From positions 1-64,000 of the forward strand of contig JAZKJV010006951.1 of assembly GCA_037367405.1 (NCBI GenBank): a DNA stretch of 64,000 nucleotides, given 5' to 3'. The DNA is from Ottelia alismoides. Taxonomy: Eukaryota > Streptophyta > Magnoliopsida > Alismatales > Hydrocharitaceae. The notes under the pieces were generated by a model. The model had not been told where the DNA came from and ran no database searches. It worked only from the letters and a program-made list of their open reading frames with translations. Positions 1 to 11,611 of the stretch are shown piece by piece (position 1 is the stretch's first letter; each line of letters opens with the position of its first letter). A program made the translations under genes and the position numbers.

Positions 1-576
1 TGGAGTAGGGGAGAGAGGTTGGTGCGCGTGGGGTGGGTTGGCGAGAGGGAGAACGCGCGGGGGTTTAGCTGGGGCTGGGGGCGGTATCGCAGGGGGTTTG
101 GGGGTCGCGGGAGGGGCCGCCGGTGGTGCGGCGAGGGTCTGGACGGCCCGGGGAGCCGCTGGGGGGGCTGGGGCTACCATCGGAGACGCCGTTGGTGATG
201 GGGGCTGATCTGAAACCTCCGGGACAGCAGGTGTTTCGACCGTTTGTCCCTCTAAATTGGCCTGGACCGCGGCCGATCCTTCGTGGACAGCGAGATGTTC
301 GTCGTTGACGGCTAAATCTTCATCTTCAACTTCGGGTTCGGTGCTTGGAGGCTTCGGTTTGGCAGCGTTTTCCTCAAGTTGGCGTGTTATCTCAGCGTTC
401 AATGTATCTCGCATCTGGGATGCCACAACTTGCATATCGGCACAAATTTGGCTCATATTTTATAATGCTTGTCTAACCTTGGCACGTCATGTTCGGTCAT
501 TGGAGCGGGATACGTTGGATTTTCCGTGCGAACATCTGGATGGATCGCCAGATCGTGAGGACGATCTAGATGCCAT
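1..576 (-). pseudogene. LTR retrotransposon gag, N-terminal part, broken, runs off the window
   Basis: On the minus strand an ATG at 576 lies directly next to a tRNA-Met-type primer site and opens with MASRSSSRSGDP. The frame has two in-frame stops (TGA near 489, TAA near 462). From the next ATG at 456 the same frame stays open for 152 codons to the window edge. The first part is acidic (EPEVEDEDLAV); the rest is Pro/Ala-rich. A start beside the primer site is what a gag has, so I call it gag from position rather than from a conserved capsid domain, which would lie beyond the edge. The TGA could come from CGA by CpG deamination. Which superfamily it belongs to cannot be told from this end. 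Plus-strand frames here are shadows. Confidence 0.6.
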
Positions 577-588
577 GCTCTGATATCA
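577..588 (-). other. Primer-binding site, tRNA-Met(i) type
   Basis: The minus strand reads TGATATCAGAGC, one mismatch from the classic plant TGGTATCAGAGC primer site complementary to initiator tRNA-Met. It lies 5 nt inside the LTR end at 594 and abuts the ATG of the gag frame, which fixes the element's orientation and LTR boundary. Confidence 0.8.
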
Positions 589-593
589 ATTAA

Positions 594-1050
594 TGTAAAC
601 AAGATTCGGCGTCGACGATAAAATTTGTAATATTTGAACGGTGGAATTTCGGTGGAGAAAATAGAGGGGTTGAGAAGAACACGCATGTTGCGCGAGGTTG
701 AAGGAGAAAGTACGCGTAGACCGTGAGGAGAGAGAGATAAAGGGAGAGAATAAATCTCAATTTGATAACATGCTGAACTGTCGAACACAATGGACCCTCA
801 CCCCTTTATATAGGAGGGATGAGATTACAAAAATAGTAAACTAATTTAAATTGACAGCTAATTATCCTAATTAAACTCTAACTAATTAACCGACCTAATT
901 TAAAAATCAAATTTATAACTAAATGTTGGAGATCACAGGCGATCTCAATTATTTAATTAAAGACACGACAACTTAAATAAACGTAAATAAAATTGACAAT
1001 TAAAACTAAAAAAAATATTCGGCACTATAATGTCGTTCTACGCTGCATCA
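594..1050 (-). mobile_element. 5' LTR of the minus-strand retrotransposon at the left edge
   Basis: On the plus strand this starts TGTAAAC at 594, beside the primer site, and probably ends at a CA at 1047 or 1050. It holds a minus-strand TATA box at 803-813. The right boundary is inferred only from the terminal CA and the change in sequence character, because the partner LTR lies outside the window. At about 455 bp it is of normal size. Confidence 0.6.
803..813 (-). promoter_or_regulatory. TATA box in the left-edge LTR
   Basis: The minus strand reads CTATATAAAGG, a good plant TATA element about 220 bp upstream of the primer site. It is followed by a pyrimidine-rich stretch (CTCTCCCTTTATCTCTCTCTC) like a leader. 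It would drive transcription toward the gag frame. Confidence 0.6.
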
Positions 1051-2720
1051 ATATCGGTCCATCCTAAAAGAATATATCGGGATATATCGGGGATATATCG
1101 ATGATATCAATGGAAATATCAGAAATAGCTTGAAAAAATCATTTTTTATCATTTTTCAGAAATTAAGATCATCCAAGATATTAAAACAACAAATAACCTA
1201 CAACTACACACTTATATCACGCATATCGATCATTTATACTCCATATATCCGCACATATACAACATATCGAACATATCGTTGTTAATGTTGATTCCTGACT
1301 TGTAGATATTGGAAATTAATTCATTCAAATTCTTATAACATTAAATAACTTACAAATATACAATTACATAGCACATATAGATCATCTATGATCCTTATAT
1401 CGTGCATGATTCATATCGATCATATCCGGCACATAGAGAATGGCATTGAGATGAGTCATTTGATTTGATTCAAAAATTTTAATTATCGATTAATAAGACA
1501 ATGTTTCTTTGGTATAAAGATTTATCTATTCACAAAAATAAATGAAGAAAATACAAATTAATGCAATATTGTAGAAGAGATTACCTATAACCAAGAGTTC
1601 CATGGAGGATCTGAATCAGTCCCCATGTCATGTTGTCTCTCATAGCGGATCACGGACTCAATGAACTCTCGACAATTTTCCCATGTCATGTACGAGTACA
1701 TGGCCTTGTAATCCATGACATACTGCATGTATTTGTTGATATTTTTAGCTTCAATTCATGGATTTAGTTAATTACTACTTTGTTGTTAACATAAATCACC
1801 ATAAAATCATGTTTCCTATATCTAAAACAAGAGATCAAAATTCACTCATTTTTTTAGATTAAAAAACTTAACTTAATCTTGCAATATAACTCAAAAACCC
1901 CGATATTAGTTCACCAAAAATCTCACCAAATTTTATATCTAATTTTTAATTCACGGATTTAATTAATTACTACTTTATTGTCAACATAAATCACCATAAA
2001 ATCATGTTTCCTATGTCAAAAACAAGAGATCTAACTTTGTTCATCCATAACTTAAATGAATCTCACAACATAACTCAAAAACCCCTAAATTAGTTCACCA
2101 AAAATCCCATTAAATTGTAGATCTAATTTTCAATTCACATATTCAATTAATTTCTATTTTTTGTCAACAAAAATCACCATAAAAGCTTGATTTCTATGTC
2201 TAAACAAGAGCTCCAACTCCATTCATCCATAACTTAACTTAATCTCTCAACGTAATTCAAAAAGTCCAAATTACTTCACCAAATATCTCACTAATTAATT
2301 ATAATCTTACCAACAACAAGAATATGCATTACCTAATAACTATGAACAAAAACGCTAAAAATTTCACAATTTCACACAAGAAATCAGAGTAAATCTGGAA
2401 TTCTACATGTTACCTCAAAGGAAGGAAGCCAAGCTCTTGGACAACTCCTTGCAAGCTTGCAACAGGCGAAATGGGTGATATTGGCGAAATGGATCGATAC
2501 ATGCTGAAATGGGACCGGTTTGCATGGTTTTCCACGATGGAAGATGCCTTACATCGATGATATATCGCTGACAAGCCATATATCACCGACATATTGGTGC
2601 AATATCGTCGATATCCCTATAAAGGGACATACAACCGATATCGATACCCTCAATTTCTCGATACCGATGTATCGACGATATATCGCGAAATGGTCTTCCC
2701 TAGTGGAGGCGTATCAGAGA
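1051..2720. repeat. ATATCG-motif-rich repeat, possibly a non-autonomous DNA transposon
   Basis: Both ends are studded with ATATCG or CGATAT motifs (1053-1105, about 1215-1430, and 2540-2690), while the middle holds a tandem repeat and few such motifs. Dense subterminal motif clusters around an unrelated core are known from hAT and CACTA-type transposons, but I could not identify terminal inverted repeats or a target duplication. No coding frame is convincing. Confidence 0.4.
1747..2300. repeat. Tandem repeat, three diverged units of about 180-200 bp
   Basis: Units begin near 1751, 1948 and 2130. Each carries the phrases AATTCAYGGATTTA, AACATAAATCACCATAAAA, CAAGAG and CTCAAAAACCCC in the same order. 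The third is the most diverged. The units sit inside the ATATCG-rich block. Confidence 0.75.
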
Positions 2721-3321
2721 TAAAGAAATATAGAACATAGAAGAACATCGAGATTTAACATAAAACCCTACTCCCTAGATGGATGGAACTACAGGGGAAC
2801 CGCCCCAAAGGATTGGTGTTTTCATTAACTTTTCTCAATTGATACAATGGATGTGGGGCTTCTTATATAGCCCCACAGACAGATCGAAGTCTCACTGACA
2901 GTAGATGTGGAACTAAACACGTGGATGTGGTAACTGGACCCTGGAAGGATCCAATTACCCATCTCTGCATATGATGTATACTCCAACAAGAAGGTATGTA
3001 ATTAGGAGCCTTTAATTTTACTGCATCATAGGACACATAGCATACATATGAGAAAGTAAACAAAACAAGTAACAATGGATGGAACAATTCGTTCCAAGTT
3101 TGATGATGAGAAAAAAAATGCATAGGATAAGGCAAATATGATAATAGATACTTACCCATCGGTATTAGTATGAATTATATGACTTAAACAATTCAAACAT
3201 AGGACAAACGAATCAAGACTATTTATGCCAAAGGGATGATCATCCACTAGAGGATGGCATCCACATTTCATTCAAGGTTAATGTGAAAAATGGGGTAACG
3301 ACAATATTAGATGGCATCGAC
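2721..3321. repeat. Unclassified non-coding DNA with an LTR-like promoter
   Basis: No gene is supported. The minus strand has a TATA box (TATATAAG, 2862-2869) within a hairpin: arms GTGGGGCT (2853-2860) and AGCCCCAC (2869-2876). Downstream on the minus strand comes a transcript-like leader (2860 to 2710). This looks like part of an LTR, but no partner, primer site or target duplication was found. Confidence 0.3.
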
Positions 3322-3593
3322 AATATCCATAAATTTAAAAGCATGATTCCTTCGGAATCCCCCTATTTTGACATTAAGTCAGCAAAATCTCTATACAGAT
3401 GTGAGCTTACAGGTGTGGGCTGACAGGTCCGGGAAAGCTTTTCTTTGATTATATAGTTCTTTCCGTCCCCTATAATCTAGTCCTAAATATTTAAATCTGA
3501 GGTCGTTGTTCATTGTCCGCGAATAATATCCATGAATTTTAAAGCATGATCCCTCCATAGTCTCCTATGTTGACATTCTATCAACAGTATCTC
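3322..3593. repeat. Diverged direct repeat, two units of about 70 bp
   Basis: 3322-3391 and 3524-3593 share AATATCCATRAATTT, AAAGCATGAT, TTGACATT and ATCTC in the same order, about 202 bp apart. The spacer is unrelated. Nothing coding is seen. Confidence 0.6.
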
Positions 3594-4299
3594 AGCGGAG
3601 TTAATGTAACAGTGACATAAGACAATGCATCAGAGACATCTTGGTGATATCCGAGAAGATGAAAAGTGTGTGATCAATAGGTACAAAGTTCTTTTTTGAA
3701 CCAAGTATGTACAAAGTTAGGCTTTTCACACGAAAAATGTGTGAGGTATCGAGTGCACAAATTTGATGGCATGATTGTATATTTAATGGCCAAACTATTC
3801 CAGCACGCCCTTTCTCTTGAGTGAAGGAGCTCGCTCTCTCCTTAGAATTTATAGAGTACCCAACCGCAACCATCCAAAAAAGCCTGTACAATCATAAAAA
3901 AGAAGAGCAATCCAGGCGGATGCTCATATAAGTAGGAAACAAAATGGTTCACATATTCCTGCTCAACCATCGAGCTACTGAAGTGCTTTCAACGAGAATT
4001 TATATTTTTAGTAAGTCGGCAATTCATGTGGGATGGACACTTATTTCATGGAACAAATACAGACTGTTCTCATTTTCTCATAATTTCAGTTCCAAATTGA
4101 ACAAGCGAGTACAAGAACACCAATTGTCCAAAGAATCCATGCAGATCATTCGATGCAACAAAAGGATACAAAGAAAGGAAGTCAAAATTACCTCCATATG
4201 CATCAACGCGGGCGCTCGGGCGGGAGGGTACAGCTTGTCACCTTGATTGTGCGTGCCGTAAGCCGCCACCATCCCCCTGCTCCTCTCATGACACTGCAC
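3594..4299. other. Non-coding stretch left of the tandem duplication
   Basis: I see no gene, repeat structure or recognisable element. The last 100 bases are GC-rich. On the minus strand they are the natural continuation of the host-gene exon at 4302-4730, past its predicted splice donor, so they may be intron. They are present only once, because the duplicated segment begins at 4300. Confidence 0.4.
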
Positions 4300-4301
4300 A
4301 C

Positions 4302-4730
4302 CTGCCCGCGCCCGCTCTCGGCGCACATCCGATCGGCGAACTGTGTGAGCTCGGACAGTGCCTTGATCGCGGCCTCTGCGGCGAAATTGATCGCCGGCTG
4401 CCCGGGGTAGGCGGTCTTGGGCTCCGGTTGGTACGAGGTGGCAACCGGTTCGGCATCGGGAGGATGCGGAACGGCTGGGAGCGGGATGGGCTGCGGCACG
4501 AGGGGCTGTGGGGCCTGGGGTTGGTAGTAGCTGTCGTAGGGCTGATGGTAGTAGGGGTCGGCGGCGTAGGGTTGGGAATAATGCTGGTTGTGGTCGAAGG
4601 GCAGTTGATGTTCTGCTGGGGTTTGTTAGAAGTAGGAGTAGTAGTAGGGGTCGTAGGAGGGGACGGGTTGGGCTTGGGGTTGATGGAATGGAGGTTGGAG
4701 ATGGGGGTCAGCGAAAGGGGGAGGGTCCAT
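4302..4730 (-). pseudogene. First-exon fragment of a P/Q/Y-rich host protein (copy 1)
   Basis: The ATG at 4730 starts MDPPPFADPHLQPPF and gives about 143 codons of Pro/Gln/Tyr-rich sequence (PYYHQPYDSYYQPQAP), then a helical-looking AAEAAIKALSELTQFADRM. One in-frame TAA follows the YYYSYF run at codon 35; CAA to TAA would explain it. A plausible splice donor (CAG|GTGTGC) lies at 4302/4301. Base use is GC-rich, unlike the surroundings. This resembles the low-complexity N-terminus of a plant nuclear or RNA-binding protein, but I do not recognise the family. Later exons are not seen. A terminal-inverted-repeat element begins only 110 bp upstream of the ATG, so it has lost its promoter or was captured. 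Confidence 0.5.
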
Positions 4731-4839
4731 TGCTGTGTGAGGGAGGGGCAGGGGAGGAAGAGGAGAGATTTTGGGGTACGGAGCAATGGAGGTGAGGGCG
4801 GGGACAAAGAAGAGGGGTGACCATAGCGACCAACCCTGC

Positions 4840-5862
4840 TGTAAACTTTGTAAATTATTTTCACGATCTTTGAAATAAGGTAATTTCTCCCGGACTTCAT
4901 ATACTTACTTCGTCTTACTCTACGGATCATGTCGTTGATTTAAGGCTACTTGGACTAACTAGCTTTGGGTTTGAGTTGAGTTAACCAAATCCTAGCAAAT
5001 CCAATAATATGTTTTCTCCGCTCTCTCTCATCCTTCTCTCCCCCTCCTTCATCTTCCGTTCTCTCTCCTTCCTTATTCACTTTCAGAAGATGGAGCCTCC
5101 TCATTCATCTCAATTCCAGTGACAACGATGGGTGGGGAGAAGAAGGATGAGGGTACGGGAGGATTGGAGGGTCGCGAGCAGAACTAGAGGGCGAAGGCGA
5201 GGGCGATAGGGCGAGGGCAGAGGTCGGAGAGGGTTGTGTGTGGAATAGGAGGGCGAGGGCAAGAGGGTGAGGGAGAACGAGGACGGAGGAGGAGGGAGAG
5301 GGAGAGGGCGTGAGAGGAGAAGGGCGAGGGCAGAGGTCAGGGAGATGGAGGGTAGGTCAGAGGTCGAGGAGGAGGAGGGCGAGAGCATGGGAGGAGGAGG
5401 GTGAGGGCGAAGGTATGGAGGGCCACAAGTAAAAATGGAGAACGACGGCGAGAGGGGGGCAAGGGTGGAGATCGGAGGTCGGTGAGGTGGAGGGCAAGGG
5501 CGAAGGTCATGGAGGAGGAGGGCTAAGAGAGGTCGGGGAGGAGGAGGATGAGGGCGCGGGAGGAGGAGGGGGAGGGCGGAAGTCGGGGGGAGGAGGGTGA
5601 GGGTGGTGGAGGTCGAGGAAGTAGTGAGTGCTGGGTGGGGAAAGGGAGATGAGGAGGAGGATGAGGGGAGGGGTACTTAATGTAAATTTGATAAAAAAAA
5701 TAGGTATAATGTAAAAGAACATAACAGAATCCGATTAGTTTTAACGGGTAAATGAATGGGGCTTAACCACAGGGGTTGTGGGGTAAGTGTTATCAAGTTT
5801 TCGGAGTCGAGGAGGGAATTACCTTATTTCAAAGGTCGTTGAGGTAATTTACAAAGTTTATA
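4840..5862. mobile_element. Element with about 52-bp terminal inverted repeats, Mutator-like (copy 1)
   Basis: 4840-4890 (TGTAAACTTTGTAAATTA...) is the reverse complement of 5811-5862 with few mismatches, including the shared core TTTGAAATAAGGTAATT. The right end continues inward with CCCACAACCCCTGTGGTTAAG (read on the minus strand), a wording I associate with plant Mutator-like ends. No 9-11 bp target duplication is visible (CAACCCTGC versus GGGCCCATG), so the class is uncertain. The interior is the purine-rich tract and holds no transposase. Confidence 0.55.
5110..5690. repeat. Purine-rich degenerate GAGGGCGAGG tract (copy 1)
   Basis: The plus strand is overwhelmingly G and A, built from irregular GAGGGCGAGGGC and GGAGGAGGA units with many GGG runs. 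Short open frames here (Pro/Ser-rich on the minus strand) follow from composition and are not genes. The tract can in principle form G-quadruplex or triplex DNA. Confidence 0.7.
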
Positions 5863-6540
5863 GGGCCCATGGAGTAAAAATACACACATGTACAATCCGG
5901 ATATGCTCATTGGCGATTGTAAATGTGGAAAGGTGACCTTCGTCTTGAAGATGGACCTACGATTCAGATATTACCTAGTGTGGAACAAGGAGGGAGACTG
6001 ACTAAAGACTGAGTGTGTGACGCAATATGGTTATATGGCTTTCAGGGGATTAGGAAAGGGACAGAGCAATTCTCATCAAGTGGGCTAGGATTTCGGTAAG
6101 GCGGATGGACAGCAACGAAGGTACATTGGCAACCTTTTCCAAATCCTCTTTTCATAAATGAGGAAGACAATGCCGTGATACTCATCAAGGAAGGGATTCA
6201 TGAAATGAACGAGAAAAGGATTCGAACAATGAGGGAAATGATGCAGAGAGAATTGATGCTTTGTCAAAACGAGAGAATTAACAGCGTAATATATGTCTCC
6301 TTTCCTTTTCCCATACGAGAGATTTAATGCCCAGGATTCTCACCAACTAGGGACAGGCTACAAAGGTACATCACTCAATTCAATGATGAATTTTCATTTA
6401 GCCCTAAAAATCATGCCTTTATTTATGTTAAGTGTAATTATGTTGCAACCCTTGTAGACTTGTCATTTCAACGCATGTACATATCCATGTAGGAAGGAAC
6501 TGAGACATGTATTATGGATTGAAGATATTAACTTACCTAT
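5863..6540. other. Unrecognised stretch with a short coding-like frame
   Basis: On the plus strand about 6120-6282 reads without stops through NEEDNAVILIKEGIHEMNEK and a charged MREMMQRELMLCQNERIN, which looks like a coiled coil. A possible frame also occurs at 5900-5990 (GDCKCGKVTF). I do not recognise a family. Both tandem copies keep it. It may be an exon of a dead transposase or host gene. Confidence 0.25.
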
Positions 6541-8408
6541 AGATATTTATTTATTAAATTTCCAAATTTCAAAACCTTTTGATATAGTCACTCTCTCACA
6601 TACACCATTCACTCTTACACGCATACATCGACAACTTGCACATGCACAATGACGTACACTCAATAAATATGCAACCTCACATACATTCACATTCACAAAC
6701 CTACACAACCTAGTATGCTTAGTGAAGTTCATCATCCTTATCTTCTTCATATCATATTTTATGTAGATCGGACCTTGTACCTAGTTGACTCACAATAAAA
6801 TTGCATTAATAGTTTGAAACTTGAATATGTGTGTATTAAAATAAGATGATAAAATTTAACTGAGCATACCTAATGACATATGGTTGGCCTTTATATCCTC
6901 ACAACCAAATTCATACTCATGATCGTGTTCATCTACATGGGCATGAGTCCTCGAAATTCTAAAGAAATTGAAAGTGAACATGCTTTTCAATAATAAAAAA
7001 TAAGGCTTTCTAAATTACAAGTCCATTTACTATTTAAAAAGAGTATTGACTCGTGTAAACGTACGCGGATAGATGTCGAAAAAAATAAATATGACTCATT
7101 ATCACCTCTTTGATTCACGAAGAATGTTGTTGAAATACACATGCATATGCTGTGATTCTAGCCCTTCCAGAGAGTCTACTCATTCGCAATATCGTCGATG
7201 TACTCAATAATAGATGGAATAGATGTATGAACACACACATATTATATATCCAATGCTTCGAAGATGAGGCATATTAAAAGATAATATGGCTATAAAAAAG
7301 TGCATCACTTAGAATTTCACTTCTTCCATTTTCTCTTATAGAGCAATCATCTCATCATCATTGATAATATGGTTTGTCCTATCCTCCCTCTCCATCCATA
7401 CCTTATTTTACTTTATAGCGTATAATATTGTTTATTTCTTTTACCTATTCACATATTTTATAATACAAATTTAAAAAGAAATAATGCATATTCACATAGT
7501 TTGAAAGTTTGAAAGGCATGTACCTGATCATATACTCACAAATAAAAGCATGTACATGGTCATCTTATCATATTTATAAATAATTATTCTAATTAGAATG
7601 CATTAAAGGCATGTACTTGATCATATACTCACAAATAAAAGCATGAACTTGGTTATCTTATCATATTCATAAATAATTATTCTAATTAGATCATGTGATA
7701 TTTTACATGGATCCTAACATGTGCCTAATCATTTCATAATAAGATTTAACTCAAAGTTTGAAACTTGAATAAATATGGATAAAAGTAAGAGGACAATATT
7801 CACTGAGCAAACCTAATGACATAGGAGTTGGTCATTTGCAACATGAGAATAATTTTTGTGTGTAAGCCTGCATTCGATTACAAAAAGACTAATTTTATAT
7901 AAATATTAATAAATGAAAAATAGAGATGTTTTTATTAGAAAATTAAGTGTTACCCACTCTATTGGGAGCTTCCTCCTATTTTATATCTAAAATATGAAAA
8001 AGTAAGATAATATATGAACATCCTTACAATCACATTCATTTGCAATGCAAACTAATAAAAAATGTAAGATCAAAAGCTAAATTAACACTTATATCCAAGA
8101 TAGCAGTCCACTTTATAGAAAATTTCTGGTATCTCATCAATAACATCAGAATTAAAGACTAGTTTATTGACACTTCCACACACACACACACATATGTATT
8201 AACACTAAAATAAGTGTAGCACATTAAGAAGTGTGTCCTCTCTCTTACAAGCCCATCCTCTCAAAGACACTCTACACTAATACACTCTCTAGCACATATT
8301 AGTGCATGATCTAGCATGCATGCACGCACGCTATGTCTAATCACAATACACTAACACACTCCCTGAGACACGCGCATACGCACGCACACAAACATAACAC
8401 ACATACAA

Positions 8409-8439
<31 letters not shown>

Positions 8440-9385
8440 CAAATAATCTCTCTTCCCCCACTTTCCCTCTCATACGCACACACACATAATTAAAACACAT
8501 GCATAAAACACATACAGAGAAAACTCTGACACACATACATACTCTCTCTCTCTCTCTCTCTCCGACACTCAACACATACATACACTAATACTTTCACCCA
8601 CTCTAACTCACAAATATTCCAATATACATGCGAACATATACTAACGTACACACACACACACACACTAATGTATACATATAAATTACGTTATACTAATTAA
8701 TATGGGTATTTAGTCATACGTATAGGTTCTTACATCATATGTACCTAAACCCAGGATAATATGGGTATTTAGTCGTATGTATAGGTTATCACATCATGTG
8801 TAGCAATGTAATTTCTCAAATTATCAGTGTTTCTCTTTGACATTTCATCATATATCTATAGTGCATTGTAAATTTGATGGTGGTGAGTACAACGTGGGAT
8901 ATTCCAAAAAGAATATCATAAAATTACATGTTTTGATTTACTGTGAAATTTTTAACATAAACTATTACCCAGTCGAATGAAATTGGTATAAAACCTAACT
9001 ACAATAAACAACAACAAAATTCCATATTCACAGTGTGCATGCTTACAATCGTAACCACACAAAAATCCACATATAGTTGTCTGCTATATACCAAATACCC
9101 AGTCATATATATGCCCACATCATCCCATATACACCCAAACCCACACATATCCACATGCACACTCCACATATCCATACACAGTATACATGTATACATACAT
9201 ACATATATATCACCCGGGTTCGCATCTCTGCATGTATATAAATACCACTATTAGACACATAAAGTTTACCCATGATAATAAACCTAAACTAACATTAACA
9301 TAATAAAAATGGGTCTGTTATAGCAACCATATTGTTGTCTTTTAAACAAAGGTGAATATATGCACACAACACGTTTTATTTTATA
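6541..9385. repeat. Microsatellite- and tandem-repeat-rich non-coding DNA (copy 1)
   Basis: Contains a duplicated segment (about 6798-6890 and 7740-7832, sharing GTTTGAAACTTGAATA and CTAATGACATA), a two-unit repeat at 7511-7700 (GGCATGTACYTGATCATATA), (CA)n at 8177-8192, 8408-8441 and 8647-8665, (CT)n at 8541-8562, and a 59-bp direct repeat at 8697-8800 (ATGGGTATTTAGTC). The Cys/Val-rich frames here are read-through of (CA)n. Confidence 0.7.
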
Positions 9386-9690
9386 ATGGTGGTGTACTAG
9401 GCACTTCATCACACACCATGCATACATGTTGATTTGCATACAGAATAGCCTAAAAATTTAGTTCTAACATCTAATTTACTATAATCTAATCGTATTATGT
9501 CGGATCTACAAATTAATGAATTCAAACAATTTTTGTTGCTTCTAATAGCAGTGTATTAGGCATTTCATCAAACAAATTGCATACATGTTGATTTGCATAT
9601 ATAATAGCATAACAAAATCAATTCTAACATCCAATTTACACAGATCTTATCGTATGATGTACAATCAATAAGTTATTGAATTCAGGCAAC
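9386..9690. repeat. Tandem repeat, two units of about 160 bp (copy 1)
   Basis: GTGTAYTAGGCAYTTCATC recurs at about 9390 and 9552, each followed in order by GCATACATGTTGATTTGCATA, TTCTAACATC and AATTTAC. Present in both tandem copies. Confidence 0.7.
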
Positions 9691-10029
9691 GAGGTATGAT
9701 GTTCTATCCTAAAAAATGCAAACTCTAAAATGTTGATATATTCATAGTATGCAACTAAAATCAAAATAAAGAAGAGAGGAGCGCTCTAAGACTTGATGGT
9801 AGAAAAAGGAATGTGTATAGGAGGTAAATGACAATCAATGAAGGTAAGAGATGTCGCTCAAAGATCGCAAGAGGATGATTTTTAGGGTTCGAATTCATTT
9901 GGAATGAAATAAAGGGAGCCATATAGCATTTTGTCCAACATACATAGGCAAGCACATGTTCTCTCTAAGTGCTTGCTAAGGTGCTTACCCCCAAATTCCA
10001 TGGTTTGCTTAAAAGTCATGCGCTAAATT

Positions 10030-10560
10030 TCAACTGGGAGAGATAGTGGGAGAGAACACATGCTCGCAAGGTGCTCGCTTACATGTGGGCAAGGACATGG
10101 GCTCACCCAGTCCACACTCTTCTATACTTGCCAAATTGCCTTTTCTTGTAATCGAAGAAAGAAACTCAACATTCGTTAGTTTTAATTTATTCATATGATA
10201 AGAAATAATGGAACTGTTTAAAGAGTTGGGGATGGATAGTAGTACGAAATCAGTCTGCATATCTGCATCTATCACCACCAGAGAGTCTGTAGCTCAAAGA
10301 GGTGCCCAAACATTTTGAGTGCGTGCTCCTGGCTGAAGTCTTTTCCTAAATCTTGCAATGAAGCATGTCTTTGAAGATACGATATCATTGAGTGCGATTC
10401 ACATTGCCAAACAACTCCTTCATCTAAAGCGTATTGGATATGGATCCAAAAATGTAGTAAGGAGCGAGCGAATGATCCTTGTTCCACTTGTTGTTAAAGT
10501 CTCTGACATCCTCTGTCTGAGGGTCCTCGTACTTCACTGATGAGAGCACATACCCGATGC
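10030..10560 (-). pseudogene. Ty1/copia gag remnant (copy 1)
   Basis: Minus-strand frames read HALKMFGHLFELQTL and then, after a frameshift near 10275, DADMQTDFVLLSIPNSL and YHMNKLKLTNVEF. The order and wording match the plant copia gag (UBN2-type) pattern of HVLKM, DLILxSLP and NMN. Upstream (toward 10490) a frame continues with LLHFWIHIQYALDEGV. No zinc knuckle, protease or integrase follows, so this is an orphan gag fragment. 9691-10029 and 10561-11611 show nothing I can classify. Confidence 0.55.
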
Positions 10561-11611
10561 ATTTCCATGTCTTCCTCCTTCAGTTCTCATTCTTCTCTTC
10601 TGCTCTTCCTCCTTCTTTATCTTCTCAATCTTCCTCTTCTCCTCTAGTTTCCTTGTATATTGATACCAAATCCATTGCCAGCCCTACTCCCCAAAGAATC
10701 TCCGCATTTCTCGTTCTGTCCCCAAGTATGGTCATGTTCGGTGATCAAAGGTCTACAGTTTCTTTAGCCACCCATTAAAGTTCCTTCACTCACCAATTCC
10801 CTTCTACACTTACTATCAGACTAATATCTACTACCATACAACCTTATTTTATTAATTGCATGTCATATTCACTTGAAGCCCCATAGATTAAATACCTCTT
10901 ATAGATAAGCACAAGCACCTTGAGCAATAAACTACTAGAGAAAAAAATCGAGAACCACTTCCATGATCAAGCATTACTACTATCGAGCACCATTTAAAGA
11001 TGCATCACCACTACTTGAGAGAAGCATCAAGTAGGCTGAGCATCAAGGAGAATAGTTGGAGCAACAACTTCCATAGAGTCATAGATTCAAACCACTCAAT
11101 GCTTGCATAGCCTTTGCCCTATCTTGCTTGGTCATCGACGACACCATTTGGAGATTCAAGCTTCTATGAATCACATGGAAATCAACCTACCATATCTATA
11201 GATTAGATTTAATCTATTGAATACGAATGATGACATTATCTCGAGTATCATCAGAGATCGAAGAAGCTTTGGCATATGATATCAAGATCTATTTTGTAAT
11301 TGAACTTCTCTAATAAACATTACCTTATTAAAACTTTATCATCATTAGCATTAGCAATAATGTTGAACCTCATTAACTGAAAAATGAGACATTTGTTTAT
11401 CAATAACTGTAAGTATATGTTTTAGTTTCAAAGCAACAAGAAGTTTTGTGAAGCAAAGCATCAAAGACAACAAGGAGATAGTTGAGGGGATGATATCATA
11501 CCAGCATTTACGTTAGGAGAATGTTTATTATTCTCTTTGGAACTTTGGTACACATGAGATGTCGATCTTTGTATGTGAGGAGATGTTTGCTTTACATTCC
11601 CAACTGGCAGA

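Noticed and set aside
257..583. 108-codon plus-strand frame
   Set aside because: Shadow of the minus-strand gag frame, which starts at the primer site and runs open to the edge.
7511..7700. Short repeat units that could suggest a CRISPR-like array
   Set aside because: Only two units, no regular spacers, and the genome is a plant's; simple tandem duplication explains it.
8351..8581. Cys/Val-rich minus-strand frame
   Set aside because: Read-through of (CA)n and (CT)n microsatellites; it collapses in the second copy.
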